64,000 bases of DNA from RUG369 sp050949645 (GCA_050949645.1 JBMNGC010000001.1:1364001-1428000); one strand, 5' to 3'; positions 43,590 to 53,063 are shown, counted from the first letter of the stretch. Notes: generated by a model not told the origin, from the sequence alone. Made by a program: numbers and translations.

Positions 43590-44831
43590 ATGACCTTTAA
43601 CAGAATCAATCAAAGGCGACGACCGCAGACGGCGTTTCACTCCGACGTCATGCGCCATGCGTTTTGCGCCGCGCTTGTTTTTTGTCTGGCGTCCCTTGCT
43701 GCTCTGGCGGACGACAAGGAGCTCCAACCGCTCCAGACGTTCGATACGAAACTCGGTCCGGTCGAAATTACCCAAAGCGTAACGCCTGAAAACGCGACGA
43801 CATTTGAACCGTTTGAGATGACGGTTGAAATACGGAAGCCCAAAAGCGCTTTCCTGGCGCCGGACGATCTCGCTGGAGTCTACGGTGATTTCAACGTGGA
43901 ATTCCTAGGCGATCAGGAACGAGAAATTGACGATTCGACCAACGTCGTCGCCCGAAAATGGACGCTGTATCCGACTCGTCGCGGCGAGCTCGCGCTGCCT
44001 CCCATTCCGCTGACCATTACAATTCCGAGCGACTCCGCGGCCTCGGAATCTGAATCTGTCTTCGCGCTCGTCCCTCAGCAGACGCTGACGATACCGCAAA
44101 CGGACGCCCCCGTCCGCTCGGTTGACGACATTGCGTCGAGCCTCGAACCGATCCGCCAGTTCTCCGTTGGCGCGATATTGGTCTCGATCCTGGCTCTTGC
44201 GGGGTTAGCGCTCGCGTTGCGTTTTGTTCTGGCGCGAAAGACGTCGGCGGAAGAAACGCCGGCGCTGCCGATGGAACTGCCCTATGACAAAGCTATCCGA
44301 AAGCTTGACGAGCTCAAAAACTCTCGAAGCTACCTGGAAAACGAGCCTGGCTTTTATATTGAGGACGACGCGATTCTGCGAGAATTTCTCGCCGCTGTCT
44401 TTTCATTAAACGCCCTGGAAATGACGACGCAGGAGCTCGTTAAAAAAATCGACTCGGACGAAGCGCCCAGTTTTTCGGACCTTCTCGCTCGGCTCGACCA
44501 ATACGCCCAGGACGTTCTGGTGAAGACTCCCTCAGAAGAGGCGGAAACGGCCATAGCGCTCGGGGTCCTGAAGGAGCCCGAGTTCCGCGCCTCCATCACG
44601 GCGGCGTTGACGAAACTTGATCTCGTCAAATTTGCTAAGCTCCAAACCTCCTTTGAGGACGCAAGTGAAATATACGCTCTGACTCGCAAGATTGTGGAAC
44701 GTTCCTTTGCAACGCTGTGCGAACGTCTCGCTGAATATCGCTCCAGTCTTGCCAAATACGTTGAGACGGCAGCCGCTTCGTTGAATGAATCTGAAAAACA
44801 AGACGCAGCGCGGAACGTCTCGCAACATTGA
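43590..44831 (+). CDS. Bat-cluster membrane protein (DUF4381-like)
   Basis: 413 residues, third gene of the cluster. A signal peptide (HAFCAALVFCLASLAALADD, ~22-41) is followed by a beta-rich periplasmic domain (VEITQSVTPENATTFEPFEM) that resembles the N-terminal domains of BatD. A membrane helix lies at ~195-215 (VGAILVSILALAGLALALRF). The last ~180 residues are helical and cytoplasmic. Between moxR/DUF58 and batA, other clusters often carry a protein like this. ATG 43650 is a possible alternative start, as the signal peptide would then begin at once. Function within the complex is unknown. Confidence 0.7.
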   Translation: MTFNRINQRRRPQTAFHSDVMRHAFCAALVFCLASLAALADDKELQPLQTFDTKLGPVEITQSVTPENATTFEPFEMTVEIRKPKSAFLAPDDLAGVYGDFNVEFLGDQEREIDDSTNVVARKWTLYPTRRGELALPPIPLTITIPSDSAASESESVFALVPQQTLTIPQTDAPVRSVDDIASSLEPIRQFSVGAILVSILALAGLALALRFVLARKTSAEETPALPMELPYDKAIRKLDELKNSRSYLENEPGFYIEDDAILREFLAAVFSLNALEMTTQELVKKIDSDEAPSFSDLLARLDQYAQDVLVKTPSEEAETAIALGVLKEPEFRASITAALTKLDLVKFAKLQTSFEDASEIYALTRKIVERSFATLCERLAEYRSSLAKYVETAAASLNESEKQDAARNVSQH

Positions 44832-44878
44832 CGCCCTCGCCTACCGCTCACTTCCATCTTTTTGTTGGGTAGAAGAAA

Positions 44879-45955
44879 ATGACCCCCTTTCGTTTCGCAT
44901 CGCCATATTGGTTGGCGCTCTTCGTTCCGCTCGCAATCGTCGCAGCGTTAGACCTGGCGTATGCACGGAGGAAAAAAGCGCCGATGCTCTTCTCCTCAAC
45001 CTTTGGACTGGATCGCATTCCGATTAGTTTGGCGGCGCGTTTTAAGAAGTTTCTTCCGGCGCTCGCATACCTTGGCGCCGCCGCGCTTATCGTTGCGCTC
45101 GCACGTCCGCAGTTCGGGATCCGGGAGTCGCGCGTCGTTGGAAACGGTATCTCGATCGTCATGTGCGTCGATCGAAGCGGCTCGATGGCCGCCGAGGATT
45201 TTGAGATTGATGGAAGGCCCGTGACGCGACTTGAAGCGGTAAAAAAGGTGTTTCGCGATTTTGTGGAAGGGTCGAAGGACTTTCATGGTCGAACCAACGA
45301 TCTCATCGGACTCATCGCTTTTGGAGGATTCGTCGATTCATGCTGTCCGCTGACGCTCGATCATGCGTCCCTTATCGAACTGCTCGATACGATCGACACG
45401 CCAATTCCGCTCTTTGATCGGCGAGGCAACATGATCAGGAATCAAACGATTGCGGAGGAGTCTGGCACTGCGATTGGCGACGCGCTCGCAACTGCGGTCA
45501 ACCGCGTTAAGGACTCGACTAATAAGACCAAAATTGTCGTGCTCCTCTCCGACGGCGTACAGACGGCGGGCGAGCTCTCGCCCGAAGAAGGCATCAAAGT
45601 CGCCCAGGCCTATGGCGTTAAGGTCTATACGATCGGAGTTGGAAGCTCCGAACCGGCGCCTTTCCCGAGTTATTTGCCGACTGGCGAACAGATCATGACC
45701 ATGCAAAATCTCGATTTCGACCCTTCGACGCTCCAAATGATCGCCGAAACCACCGGAGGACGGTACTTCTACGCAAGCGACCTGGAGAAACTCAAAAAGG
45801 TTTACGAGGAGATCGACCAACTCGAACGCACCAAATTTGACGCGGGGTCCTACGCTCATTATCGTGATCTGTACCCGCCCTTTATGACTTTTGGAATACT
45901 TGCTCTTGCGGCGAACGCGCTGCTCGTTGCAACGCGTTTCCGATCCTTTCCATAA
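44879..45955 (+). CDS. batA: BatA: VWA-domain membrane protein
   Basis: 358 residues. Two membrane helices occur in the N-terminal region (~8-28 and ~60-80) in the pattern of aerotolerance regulator N-terminal domains, with SPYWLALFVPLAIVAAL and FLPALAYLGAAALIVALAR. The VWA domain follows at ~95-310, with the MIDAS motif DRSGSM and the Ser/Thr and Asp of the second and third loops (GLIAFGG, VLLSDGV). A last helix is near 330-350. In Bacteroides fragilis the Bat proteins affect aerotolerance; in other bacteria the molecular role is unclear. It is followed by the second VWA gene with 52 bases between. Confidence 0.9.
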   Translation: MTPFRFASPYWLALFVPLAIVAALDLAYARRKKAPMLFSSTFGLDRIPISLAARFKKFLPALAYLGAAALIVALARPQFGIRESRVVGNGISIVMCVDRSGSMAAEDFEIDGRPVTRLEAVKKVFRDFVEGSKDFHGRTNDLIGLIAFGGFVDSCCPLTLDHASLIELLDTIDTPIPLFDRRGNMIRNQTIAEESGTAIGDALATAVNRVKDSTNKTKIVVLLSDGVQTAGELSPEEGIKVAQAYGVKVYTIGVGSSEPAPFPSYLPTGEQIMTMQNLDFDPSTLQMIAETTGGRYFYASDLEKLKKVYEEIDQLERTKFDAGSYAHYRDLYPPFMTFGILALAANALLVATRFRSFP

Positions 45956-46007
45956 TCGTTTCCGTCGAATTCATTCCCGTAATGACCAGTTATTTTAGGA
46001 ACAGCAG

Positions 46008-48935
46008 ATGATTTGGACACGGCCCGAAGCTTTTCTCGCGCTTATCGCGCTGCCTCCGATCTTTATTTTGATCGCTCGATCCGTTCGACGTCGAAATCAG
46101 AAGATCGCCGCCGTCTTCTCCGACAATATGCGCGATAAGCTCTTCGCCTCCTCGTCGAAAACCCTTGCGTGGATTAAATACGCGTTTCTATTTCTGGCGT
46201 TCGTCGCGTTTATCTGCGTCATGGCGGGTCCAAAGTTCGGCAAGGAATTAGAAACGCACAAAACGCTCGGGCGCGACGTCTTCGTCCTTTTCGACGCCTC
46301 CGACTCGATGCTCGCAGAGGACGTTTCACCGAACCGGCTTACCGTAGCGCGCTTAGACGTTGAAGATTTACTTGACGCGGCGGTCGGCGATCGACTTGGG
46401 CTCGTCGCTTTTGCGGGCTCTTCGCAAGTTGAAATTCCTCTCACAACGGACTACGAATTCTTCCGTGAACTCCTTCGGAAAGTTGACACGAAAACGGTAA
46501 AAGTTGGAGGCACCGCGATCGGCGACGCTATCCGTCTCGCGCTCAAACGTTTTGGGCAGGAGGAGGAGCGCAAACGACTGATCTTCCTCATCACTGACGG
46601 CGAAGACCACGATTCGCTCCCCCTTGAGGCCGCAAAAAATGCCGCCGACATGAACGTGCCCATCATTGCAATCGCTATTGGATCTCCCGAGGGCGCCAGG
46701 ATCCCAGTCTTTAACGTTTCCGGCGTGCCCGCCGGCTATAAGATGTTCGACGGCAAGCATGCCGTTAGTAAGCCTGACGTCGAAACGCTCAAGGAAATCG
46801 CCAAAATCTCTGGCGGAAGGTTCTTTTACGCTGATTCCAGACTCGACCTCGCGAAAGTTTACGAATCGAGCGTTGAAATTCAGGACCGCTCTGAAATCGG
46901 CGAGGACGCTCGCGTCCTTTTAAAGGATCGATATCAGCCGTTTTTAGCGGTTGGACTCGTTTCATTTATGATTTATTACGTATTCCCCGTTCGAGTGCGA
47001 AGAAAAAATCAACGAACCATAACGCAAATTGTTGCGCTAATCGTCGCGTTGACGCCAGCGTTTCTTCTGAACGCCGGCGCGCTGGCGCAGGACGCGCTCT
47101 CTGATTCCGAGAAAACCGTCGCGCAAAAATTAAGTCGTCGCGAACAGGTCAGGAAATATAACGATTCATTAAAACTCGCCGAATCTGACAAAGAAGACTT
47201 CGAGGCGATACAACGAGAGCTTGCGGAGTTCAATAATCCAGAAGTATCAAGTCGCGCAAACTATAATCTTGGCGTCGCCGAACTTGAAAAGGCGCGAAAC
47301 GCCGCTCAAGAACTTACCGCGCCATTATCGGAGTCTGATCAAAACCAGTCAGAAAACGCGCATTCAGAAACGATTCCCGCGGCGCCCTCCGACAATCCTC
47401 AGCAACCGCCAGCAAACGCGGTCGAGAAATATAAAAAGGAGCGAAGCGAACGAGACGATAAGCGTCAAGAAATCTATGCCATGACAAAGGACGCGTCGCA
47501 AAAATTCTTCCGCGCGACGGAGAGTAAAAAAGTTGGCAAGACTTCTCTTCAAGATGCAGAAGCGGTTGCAAATTGGTCCGCTCAACTCAGCGAACGAGAA
47601 CAAGAGCGCGAAACGACGTTACGCGACGAGGCGCTGCCCGATCCCAATGACCGCCTCGCATGGCTCGAGGAAGAACTTGGCGCAACTGTACGCGACGTGC
47701 GAGACCTGAGTCGCCGCCAACCGGACGCGCAATACTACCGTCGGCTCAACGCCCAAGAGTCTAACGTCAAAGAACTTGAAAGCGACGTCGACGCCATTGC
47801 GTCCAAACTTGGCGCGGCGCTCGAGAGCGCGGACGCTTCCGCGCCTTTCGAAGTCGCGGGCGCCCAGACGGCCGACGAAGAAGGCGCTCGGAAGATCGCC
47901 GAGGCGCAGGACGTCTTTACGCGCCATGAGCGGGAAGCGGCAAAAGCGCTCTCGAAGTACGACCCCGTCGCCGCCCAAAAAGAGCTTCGACTTGCCGAAA
48001 CGCAACTGACGACTTTTCGCGACGTGCCCTCCCCTTACGACACGCTTGTCACCGGACTTTTGCAACAAGAAGAACTACGCGCCCAGAGATTTGACCAAAC
48101 CGCTGAAAAGCCTCTGAACAGCGACGATTTCGACGATTATCATTGGAGTCGTGCGTCTCTCTCCGCGTCGGTTGACGAAACGATGAGAAAAGCGCGTCGG
48201 ATCGTTGACGCCGCTCCCGCGCCAATGACGTCTCCTGCGGTGGAAGCGCCCGACGTCCCATCCGTCCCGGAACACGACGAGATTGTCTTTGATTCAAACG
48301 AGCCCGACGCGGCGTCCGAGGAGCTTCCCAAGTCTCCCGAAGAACGCGCGCTTGAGTCCGCCAAGATCGCCCTTGACCGCGAACAGGCGCTCGCCGACGC
48401 CATCAGAAAAGCGTCCGAGCTGACTGACGCCAAGAACGAACTCCCCGAGGATACGGAAGAGCTTGAAAAAACGCACCGTGAAATCGTTGAGATGCTTCGT
48501 GAGATTGCGCGTCCGTTCCAAGATGAAAATCAACAGAACCAGAATCAACAGAATCAAGACGAGCAAAATCAAGATCAAAATACGCAGGACCAGGAACAGA
48601 GCCAGGACCAGCGTGATCAGGACGAACAGGATTCACAGGATCGTCAGAATCAGGAGGACGACGAAATCCCTGAGGAACTCGATCAACCTGATCAGCAGGA
48701 GGACGAAGACTCTGCTAACGAAGAGAAAGACGCCGCTCCTCAGGAGACCCCAGTTGAGGTTGATACCCCTCAATCTGCAAGAGAACAGCCCTCCACGCCG
48801 GAACTGACGGAAGAACAAAAGAAAGCCGAAGAGCTCATGCGGCGCGTTATGCGTCGTCAGAAGGACGCAGAACCCCTTCGGGACGCCGTCAGAGAGGCGT
48901 TTAAAAAGAGAGAAACATCAGGAAAAGATTGGTAG
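46008..48935 (+). CDS. batB: BatB/BatC fusion: VWA membrane protein with internal signal-like junction and Gln/Asp-rich tail
   Basis: 975 residues. The BatB half has two N-terminal helices, the VWA domain from ~88 (MIDAS DASDSMLAED; FLITDGEDHD) and a helix at ~308-325. Then at ~335-360 comes ITQIVALIVALTPAFLLNAG with AGALAQD, which looks like a signal peptide, followed by a BatC-like, helical TPR-related region (SSRANYNLGVAELEKARN). Beyond ~400 the protein is helical, and ~840-930 is a Gln/Asn/Asp/Glu-rich tract (NQQNQNQQNQDEQNQDQN). The C-terminus is basic (EELMRRVMRRQKDAEPLR). AGGAACAG precedes ATG 46008. batB and batC are usually separate genes, so the internal junction suggests a fusion. 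Confidence 0.88.
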   Translation: MIWTRPEAFLALIALPPIFILIARSVRRRNQKIAAVFSDNMRDKLFASSSKTLAWIKYAFLFLAFVAFICVMAGPKFGKELETHKTLGRDVFVLFDASDSMLAEDVSPNRLTVARLDVEDLLDAAVGDRLGLVAFAGSSQVEIPLTTDYEFFRELLRKVDTKTVKVGGTAIGDAIRLALKRFGQEEERKRLIFLITDGEDHDSLPLEAAKNAADMNVPIIAIAIGSPEGARIPVFNVSGVPAGYKMFDGKHAVSKPDVETLKEIAKISGGRFFYADSRLDLAKVYESSVEIQDRSEIGEDARVLLKDRYQPFLAVGLVSFMIYYVFPVRVRRKNQRTITQIVALIVALTPAFLLNAGALAQDALSDSEKTVAQKLSRREQVRKYNDSLKLAESDKEDFEAIQRELAEFNNPEVSSRANYNLGVAELEKARNAAQELTAPLSESDQNQSENAHSETIPAAPSDNPQQPPANAVEKYKKERSERDDKRQEIYAMTKDASQKFFRATESKKVGKTSLQDAEAVANWSAQLSEREQERETTLRDEALPDPNDRLAWLEEELGATVRDVRDLSRRQPDAQYYRRLNAQESNVKELESDVDAIASKLGAALESADASAPFEVAGAQTADEEGARKIAEAQDVFTRHEREAAKALSKYDPVAAQKELRLAETQLTTFRDVPSPYDTLVTGLLQQEELRAQRFDQTAEKPLNSDDFDDYHWSRASLSASVDETMRKARRIVDAAPAPMTSPAVEAPDVPSVPEHDEIVFDSNEPDAASEELPKSPEERALESAKIALDREQALADAIRKASELTDAKNELPEDTEELEKTHREIVEMLREIARPFQDENQQNQNQQNQDEQNQDQNTQDQEQSQDQRDQDEQDSQDRQNQEDDEIPEELDQPDQQEDEDSANEEKDAAPQETPVEVDTPQSAREQPSTPELTEEQKKAEELMRRVMRRQKDAEPLRDAVREAFKKRETSGKDW

Positions 48936-48993
48936 CTTCGAAACTCTTCCCTTCAATAAAGAGCAGGTTTCCAATCAGAAAGACACTTCAAAG

Positions 48994-50991
48994 ATGAAGA
49001 TTCAGCATCGTTTTTATGGTTTGACGTTTCTGTGCTGTATGGTCGTTGCGTTCGCCTTTAGCGGCGTCGAAAGTCGAGCGTTTGCTCAAGACGGTAAACC
49101 GAGCATGAACGTTCGCGTCGAACCCTCTGAAATCTATACGGGCGAGTCCGCAAAACTGATCGTCTCCGTTTCCAACGCCAAGCTCGACAATCCGCCCGAA
49201 TTTAAAGGGCTTGAAAAAAACTTTCTGGTCGAGACGCTACCGTCGTCGACGAGCACGAGTCTCTCGATTATGAATTCGAGGCGCGTTGAAAATCGTACCG
49301 TCAACTATAACTATCGCATTACCCCGAGACGATCGGGATCTTTTACGATCGAGCCCCCTGAAATTAAGTCGGACACGCAGGTCCCGGCCGCGTCTCCCGT
49401 GACAATCACCGTCCTGGAGCAGACCAAAACAGATCTTGTTCTCATTGAAACGAACGTCGCTCCTTCGAATTCGATCTACCCTCTTGTACCCTTTGAGGTT
49501 TCTGTCGACGTCTATGTTAAGGAGTATCCGAGCGAATACAGCCAGTACGATCCGATAACGCTCATCAGTCACAACCTCGGCGCGCCGCAACTTTCAATTC
49601 CATGGCTGGAGTCGCGCTTTTTTGACGACGTCGTCCTTGCCGAGCCAATCAACGACTGGTTGAATTCCCTGGCGGTCAAGGATTACGGATTTACACTCAA
49701 TAATTACCAACTCGCCGACCACTTCTTCAGTCTTAGTTTCTCATTCTTTGACAATTCCCGCAAGGCGCTTTACTTTCTGCCGAAGCCCGTCAAAGTTGAG
49801 CGAACAGATTCGTCGGGAGAAAAACTCCGATATTGGAAATATTCTTTCGTACGTAAAATGCGCGCTTCAAGCGCCGATACGCTGACTTTTGCGCCCTCGA
49901 CCCTCAAAGGAAGCTTCCTCGATTTTTCCAGCCCTGACGATCCCGTCTCGCGAAACGTTTTCCTATCGACTGAGCCCGCCGCGGTCCAGATTAAAGCGAT
50001 ACCCGAGGAAGACGCGCCTGAATCCTACCTCGGAATCTACGGCAAAATTACTCAAGAAGCGGCGCTCTCCTCTAAGACCGCATCCGTTGGCGACGTGATC
50101 AATCTTTCTCTTGAGTACGGCGGCTACGGCTCCTTCACCTTAGCGCGCGCCCCTGAAATCTCTGAGCTCGAAGGAATTAAAGACGTCTTTCGCGTCTATC
50201 CGGCGTCAGAACGTTCGACTGACTCCGGAGTCGCGTTCGACTATAAGCTTCGTCCACTGAAACAAGGGAATTATACGTTTCCGGAAATCAAAACTTCCTA
50301 CTTTAATGTTGAATCGGGTAACTTTGAAACGTTGACTTCCGATCCCTTTCCTATCGAGATCAAAGAAGGCGTTCTTACCGACGATCTTGGAATTGACGAA
50401 TCGGCCGTCGAAGAGTTCGGTCCCCAGAAGAGCGCCGCGTTGGACGACGACTTTGCCGACCATAGAAGGCGGTTCCGCACGATCGCGACCTCTGCGCTCG
50501 CCGCGATCGCTCTCTTGGGATTGTCGGCGGGGCTCTTTTTTGCGAGCCGCGCCGCATGGCGCGCCAACGCTCAAAGAATCGCGTCAAGCAATCGTCGAAT
50601 TATTGACTCGGCGAAGAAAGAGGTCGCAGAGGGCTTGAGCAAGCTTGACTCGGCGCCGTATGAGGGCTTTTCTCAAATTCGACTCGCGTTTCTCTCCCTC
50701 GTCGGAAAGCGTTTGCCTAATACTCTTGACTCTTACACGGACGCGGAAATTCTCACGTTTCTCGACCGCGATTTTGCCAAAGAGCGCGAAAAGAATCCTG
50801 AAACGTCAAAGACGCTTCACGATATCAAGGAATTCTTCCAGCGGTCGGAAGAGTTTCGGTTTGGCGGCGGCGCCCCCCTCGGCGTCGATGCGAAACCTCA
50901 AGTCGCAGAACTCTTTGACCGCTGGACGGAGGCGCTGCTCAAAAGAACGCGCAAGCTCTCGACCATCGCTCGCAACTCTGTGAATAAATAG
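48994..50991 (+). CDS. batD: BatD-like membrane protein
   Basis: 665 residues. A signal peptide (~1-31, ending SRAFAQD) is followed by repeated beta-sandwich domains starting VRVEPSEIYTGESAKLIVSV, the usual beginning of BatD. Further conserved elements are NYNYRITPRRSGSFTIEPPEI and DYKLRPLKQGNYTFPEI. A membrane helix occurs at ~500-520 (SALAAIALLGLSAGLFFASR) and the C-terminal ~130 residues are cytoplasmic. The gene ends the cluster, 58 bases after batB/C, and a terminator follows at 51029. It is the probable periplasmic sensor or scaffold of the Bat complex, but direct evidence of function is lacking. Confidence 0.85.
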   Translation: MKIQHRFYGLTFLCCMVVAFAFSGVESRAFAQDGKPSMNVRVEPSEIYTGESAKLIVSVSNAKLDNPPEFKGLEKNFLVETLPSSTSTSLSIMNSRRVENRTVNYNYRITPRRSGSFTIEPPEIKSDTQVPAASPVTITVLEQTKTDLVLIETNVAPSNSIYPLVPFEVSVDVYVKEYPSEYSQYDPITLISHNLGAPQLSIPWLESRFFDDVVLAEPINDWLNSLAVKDYGFTLNNYQLADHFFSLSFSFFDNSRKALYFLPKPVKVERTDSSGEKLRYWKYSFVRKMRASSADTLTFAPSTLKGSFLDFSSPDDPVSRNVFLSTEPAAVQIKAIPEEDAPESYLGIYGKITQEAALSSKTASVGDVINLSLEYGGYGSFTLARAPEISELEGIKDVFRVYPASERSTDSGVAFDYKLRPLKQGNYTFPEIKTSYFNVESGNFETLTSDPFPIEIKEGVLTDDLGIDESAVEEFGPQKSAALDDDFADHRRRFRTIATSALAAIALLGLSAGLFFASRAAWRANAQRIASSNRRIIDSAKKEVAEGLSKLDSAPYEGFSQIRLAFLSLVGKRLPNTLDSYTDAEILTFLDRDFAKEREKNPETSKTLHDIKEFFQRSEEFRFGGGAPLGVDAKPQVAELFDRWTEALLKRTRKLSTIARNSVNK

Positions 50992-51314
50992 GCGCGCGGC
51001 GCTAGCTCTCTGACTTCTGAATTCGTTGACGCGCGGCGTTCTTCTTGCGAACTCCGCGCGTTTTTATTTTAAGCAGTACAACAAGGAAGAGTTGAATAAG
51101 GGCGGCCGAAGGGTCGACGTCTTCTCAAAGAGCTCGAAAAAGTTATAATTATTAAGAGTTTTTCTGCGCTACAGGAACGCCTCGCGCGGCTTAGCAGCGG
51201 AGCTCCGTCAGGTCACGCGCGCCGTTCGTCCGCGCCTCCGTGACGGTCAATAAATTAATTCATTCGCCGGCAAGCGGATGCTCAAGGAATAAAGCTATCG
51301 TAAGGACATAGATC
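50992..51314. other. Intergenic region with bat-cluster terminator
   Basis: About 320 bases: the terminator at 51029-51070, then the efpL upstream region. No gene or promoter that I can defend. Confidence 0.5.
51029..51070 (+). terminator. Rho-independent terminator of the moxR-bat cluster
   Basis: ACGCGCGGCGTTC pairs with GAACTCCGCGCGT (13 bp with one mismatch) and a 7-base loop, then TTTTATTTT. Confidence 0.85.
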
Positions 51315-51884
51315 ATGATCGCAAAGGATATGAAACGCGGCGACGTTCTCGTTTACAACGGCTCGCCGATCATCATCGAAAATCTTCAAGTTCAAACTCC
51401 CTCCGCTCGCGGCGCCGCGACCCTCTACAAACTTCGTTGCCGCAATCTCATTACCAAAGATAAAATTGACCTCAAGCTTAAGGGCGCCGACGTCCTCGAA
51501 GAGGCCGACTTCCAGCGTCGCGCCGTCACCTACAGCTACGCCGACGCGTCCGACGTCTACTTTATGGACTCCGAATCCTACGAGATGTACGATATAGCTA
51601 AGGAAGACGTCTCGGAAGAAATGAACTACATCAAGGAGGGGCTCGAAGGACTCTTTGCGCTCATCTATGAGGGACGTTGCGTCGCGATCAGCCTTCCCGT
51701 CTCCGTAGAAATGCTCGTGACAGAATGCGATCCTGCAGCTCGCGGCAACTCCGCGACCGCGCGCGAAAAGCCCGCAACTACAGAAACTGGACTCGTCGTC
51801 ATGGTTCCAGAATATCTGACAGAAGGCGAAATGATCAAAGTCGACACGCGCACCGGCGCATTCCTAGGCCGCGCTACTAAGTGA
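51315..51884 (+). CDS. efpL: Elongation factor P-like protein EfpL (YeiP)
   Basis: Translation factor that rescues ribosomes stalled at polyproline and similar motifs. The N-terminal KOW-like domain has MKRGDVLVYNGSPIIIEN, then the tip loop TPSARGAATLYKLRCRN. This loop is the mark of the EfpL/YeiP subfamily: an Arg replaces the Lys/Arg of classical EF-P, which is modified post-translationally. The middle OB domain and the C-terminal domain end with EMIKVDTRTGAFLGRA, typical of EF-P. Length (189) is normal. AAGGA lies ~10 bases before ATG 51315. It is a single-gene unit with its own terminator. A separate classical efp, if present, lies outside the window. Confidence 0.9.
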   Translation: MIAKDMKRGDVLVYNGSPIIIENLQVQTPSARGAATLYKLRCRNLITKDKIDLKLKGADVLEEADFQRRAVTYSYADASDVYFMDSESYEMYDIAKEDVSEEMNYIKEGLEGLFALIYEGRCVAISLPVSVEMLVTECDPAARGNSATAREKPATTETGLVVMVPEYLTEGEMIKVDTRTGAFLGRATK

Positions 51885-51908
51885 CGCGTTCCTTTCCAAT
51901 AACGCAAC

Positions 51909-51941
51909 GAGCGCAGAGGCGTCGCTTTTGCGCTCTTTTTT
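51909..51941 (+). terminator. Rho-independent terminator of efpL
   Basis: GAGCGCA with TGCGCTC (7 bp; 51909-51915, 51929-51935), a 13-base loop and then six T residues. Confidence 0.8.
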
Positions 51942-52004
51942 ATCAGGCAGCGACAATGACGCCGCATGGCGTCATGAGAAACGTTCGTCAGAAAAGGCCT
52001 TGTT

Positions 52005-53063
52005 ATGGGAATTATTCCAGCGCTTGAGTTTCTTAAAAACACCTCTCAGTCTCCGATCCCGTCTGTTTGCGCGATCGCCGGCGACGAAGCGTTTCTCCGT
52101 CATCTTGCTTTCATGAAAATGCGTTCGATCGTGCTCGACGAACAGGAAGCCGATTTCAGCCTTTCGCGATTTGAAGGCTCAGAGACGACCTTCAAGGACG
52201 TCCTGCGCGAAACTGCGATGGTTACGCTCATTGGCTCGGGAAAACGCCTCGTCGTTGTCGATCAGGCAGAACCGTTCGTTTCGCAGTATAAAACGCATCT
52301 TGAAAAATACGTTGACGAACCTAATAAGGCGGGCGTCCTACTACTCATCCTAGCGTCCTTTCCCGCTAATACGCGTCTCTATAAGAAGATCGCGAAAGAC
52401 GGACTGGTGGTCGAATGTAAGTCGCTGCAAGGACGTCAGATACCGAATTTTCTTAAAGAGTGGGCGCCGAAAGTTTGTCAGGCGTCCTTCACCAACGAAA
52501 GCGTGGAGGCGCTCGTCGATCTCGTCGGCGACGATCTTGGAATGTTAGTTCAGGAAACGCGCAGACTCGCGTTGCTCGCGCCTGACGGAAAAATCAGCGC
52601 CGGTCTTGTTCGTGAACAAGGGGGATCATGGAGAAAGCGAAAGGTTTGGGATTTCGTCGACGCGGCGCTTGACGGCAAGACCGCAGAAGCGTTGAGACAA
52701 CTTGATAAGCTCCTTGCCGCTGGCGAAGCGCCGATTGCAATCCTCGCGCAAACGTCCGCTACGCTCAGAAAGCTTGCGGCGGCGGCGGAGCTCTATCTTG
52801 AGCAGGAAAAGACCCCCAACGCTATGCGACTTTCAGTCGCCTCCGTCTTGGGCCGTGTCGGAGTGCGTTCCTTCGCTATTAGTAAAACGGCGGAGCAGTT
52901 TAAAAAACTTGGTTCGAAACGCGGTAAATATCTCGTCCAGAATCTCCTTGAGACCGACCTTGATTTCAAGGGTGGAAGTCGCAGCGACCCGAAAATCATC
53001 CTTGAACGCTTTATCGTTATGATTTCCGCCCCTCAGATGCGACCATTTGATTCTTTGCGCTAG
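52005..53063 (+). CDS. holA: DNA polymerase III subunit delta
   Basis: Clamp-loader subunit that opens the beta sliding clamp. 352 residues in the HolA pattern: an N-terminal SVCAIAGDEAFLRHLAFMKM region, RLVVVDQAEPFVSQ and VLLLILASFPANTRLYKKI (second strands of the RecA-like core), then CKSLQGRQIPNFLKEWAPK, the DLGMLVQETRRLALLA motif (domain II) and the helical collar at ~225-330. Bacterial delta proteins are poorly conserved, but the length and order fit. Its 3' end overlaps folK on the opposite strand by 47 bases, with no terminator visible between. Confidence 0.9.
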   Translation: MGIIPALEFLKNTSQSPIPSVCAIAGDEAFLRHLAFMKMRSIVLDEQEADFSLSRFEGSETTFKDVLRETAMVTLIGSGKRLVVVDQAEPFVSQYKTHLEKYVDEPNKAGVLLLILASFPANTRLYKKIAKDGLVVECKSLQGRQIPNFLKEWAPKVCQASFTNESVEALVDLVGDDLGMLVQETRRLALLAPDGKISAGLVREQGGSWRKRKVWDFVDAALDGKTAEALRQLDKLLAAGEAPIAILAQTSATLRKLAAAAELYLEQEKTPNAMRLSVASVLGRVGVRSFAISKTAEQFKKLGSKRGKYLVQNLLETDLDFKGGSRSDPKIILERFIVMISAPQMRPFDSLR

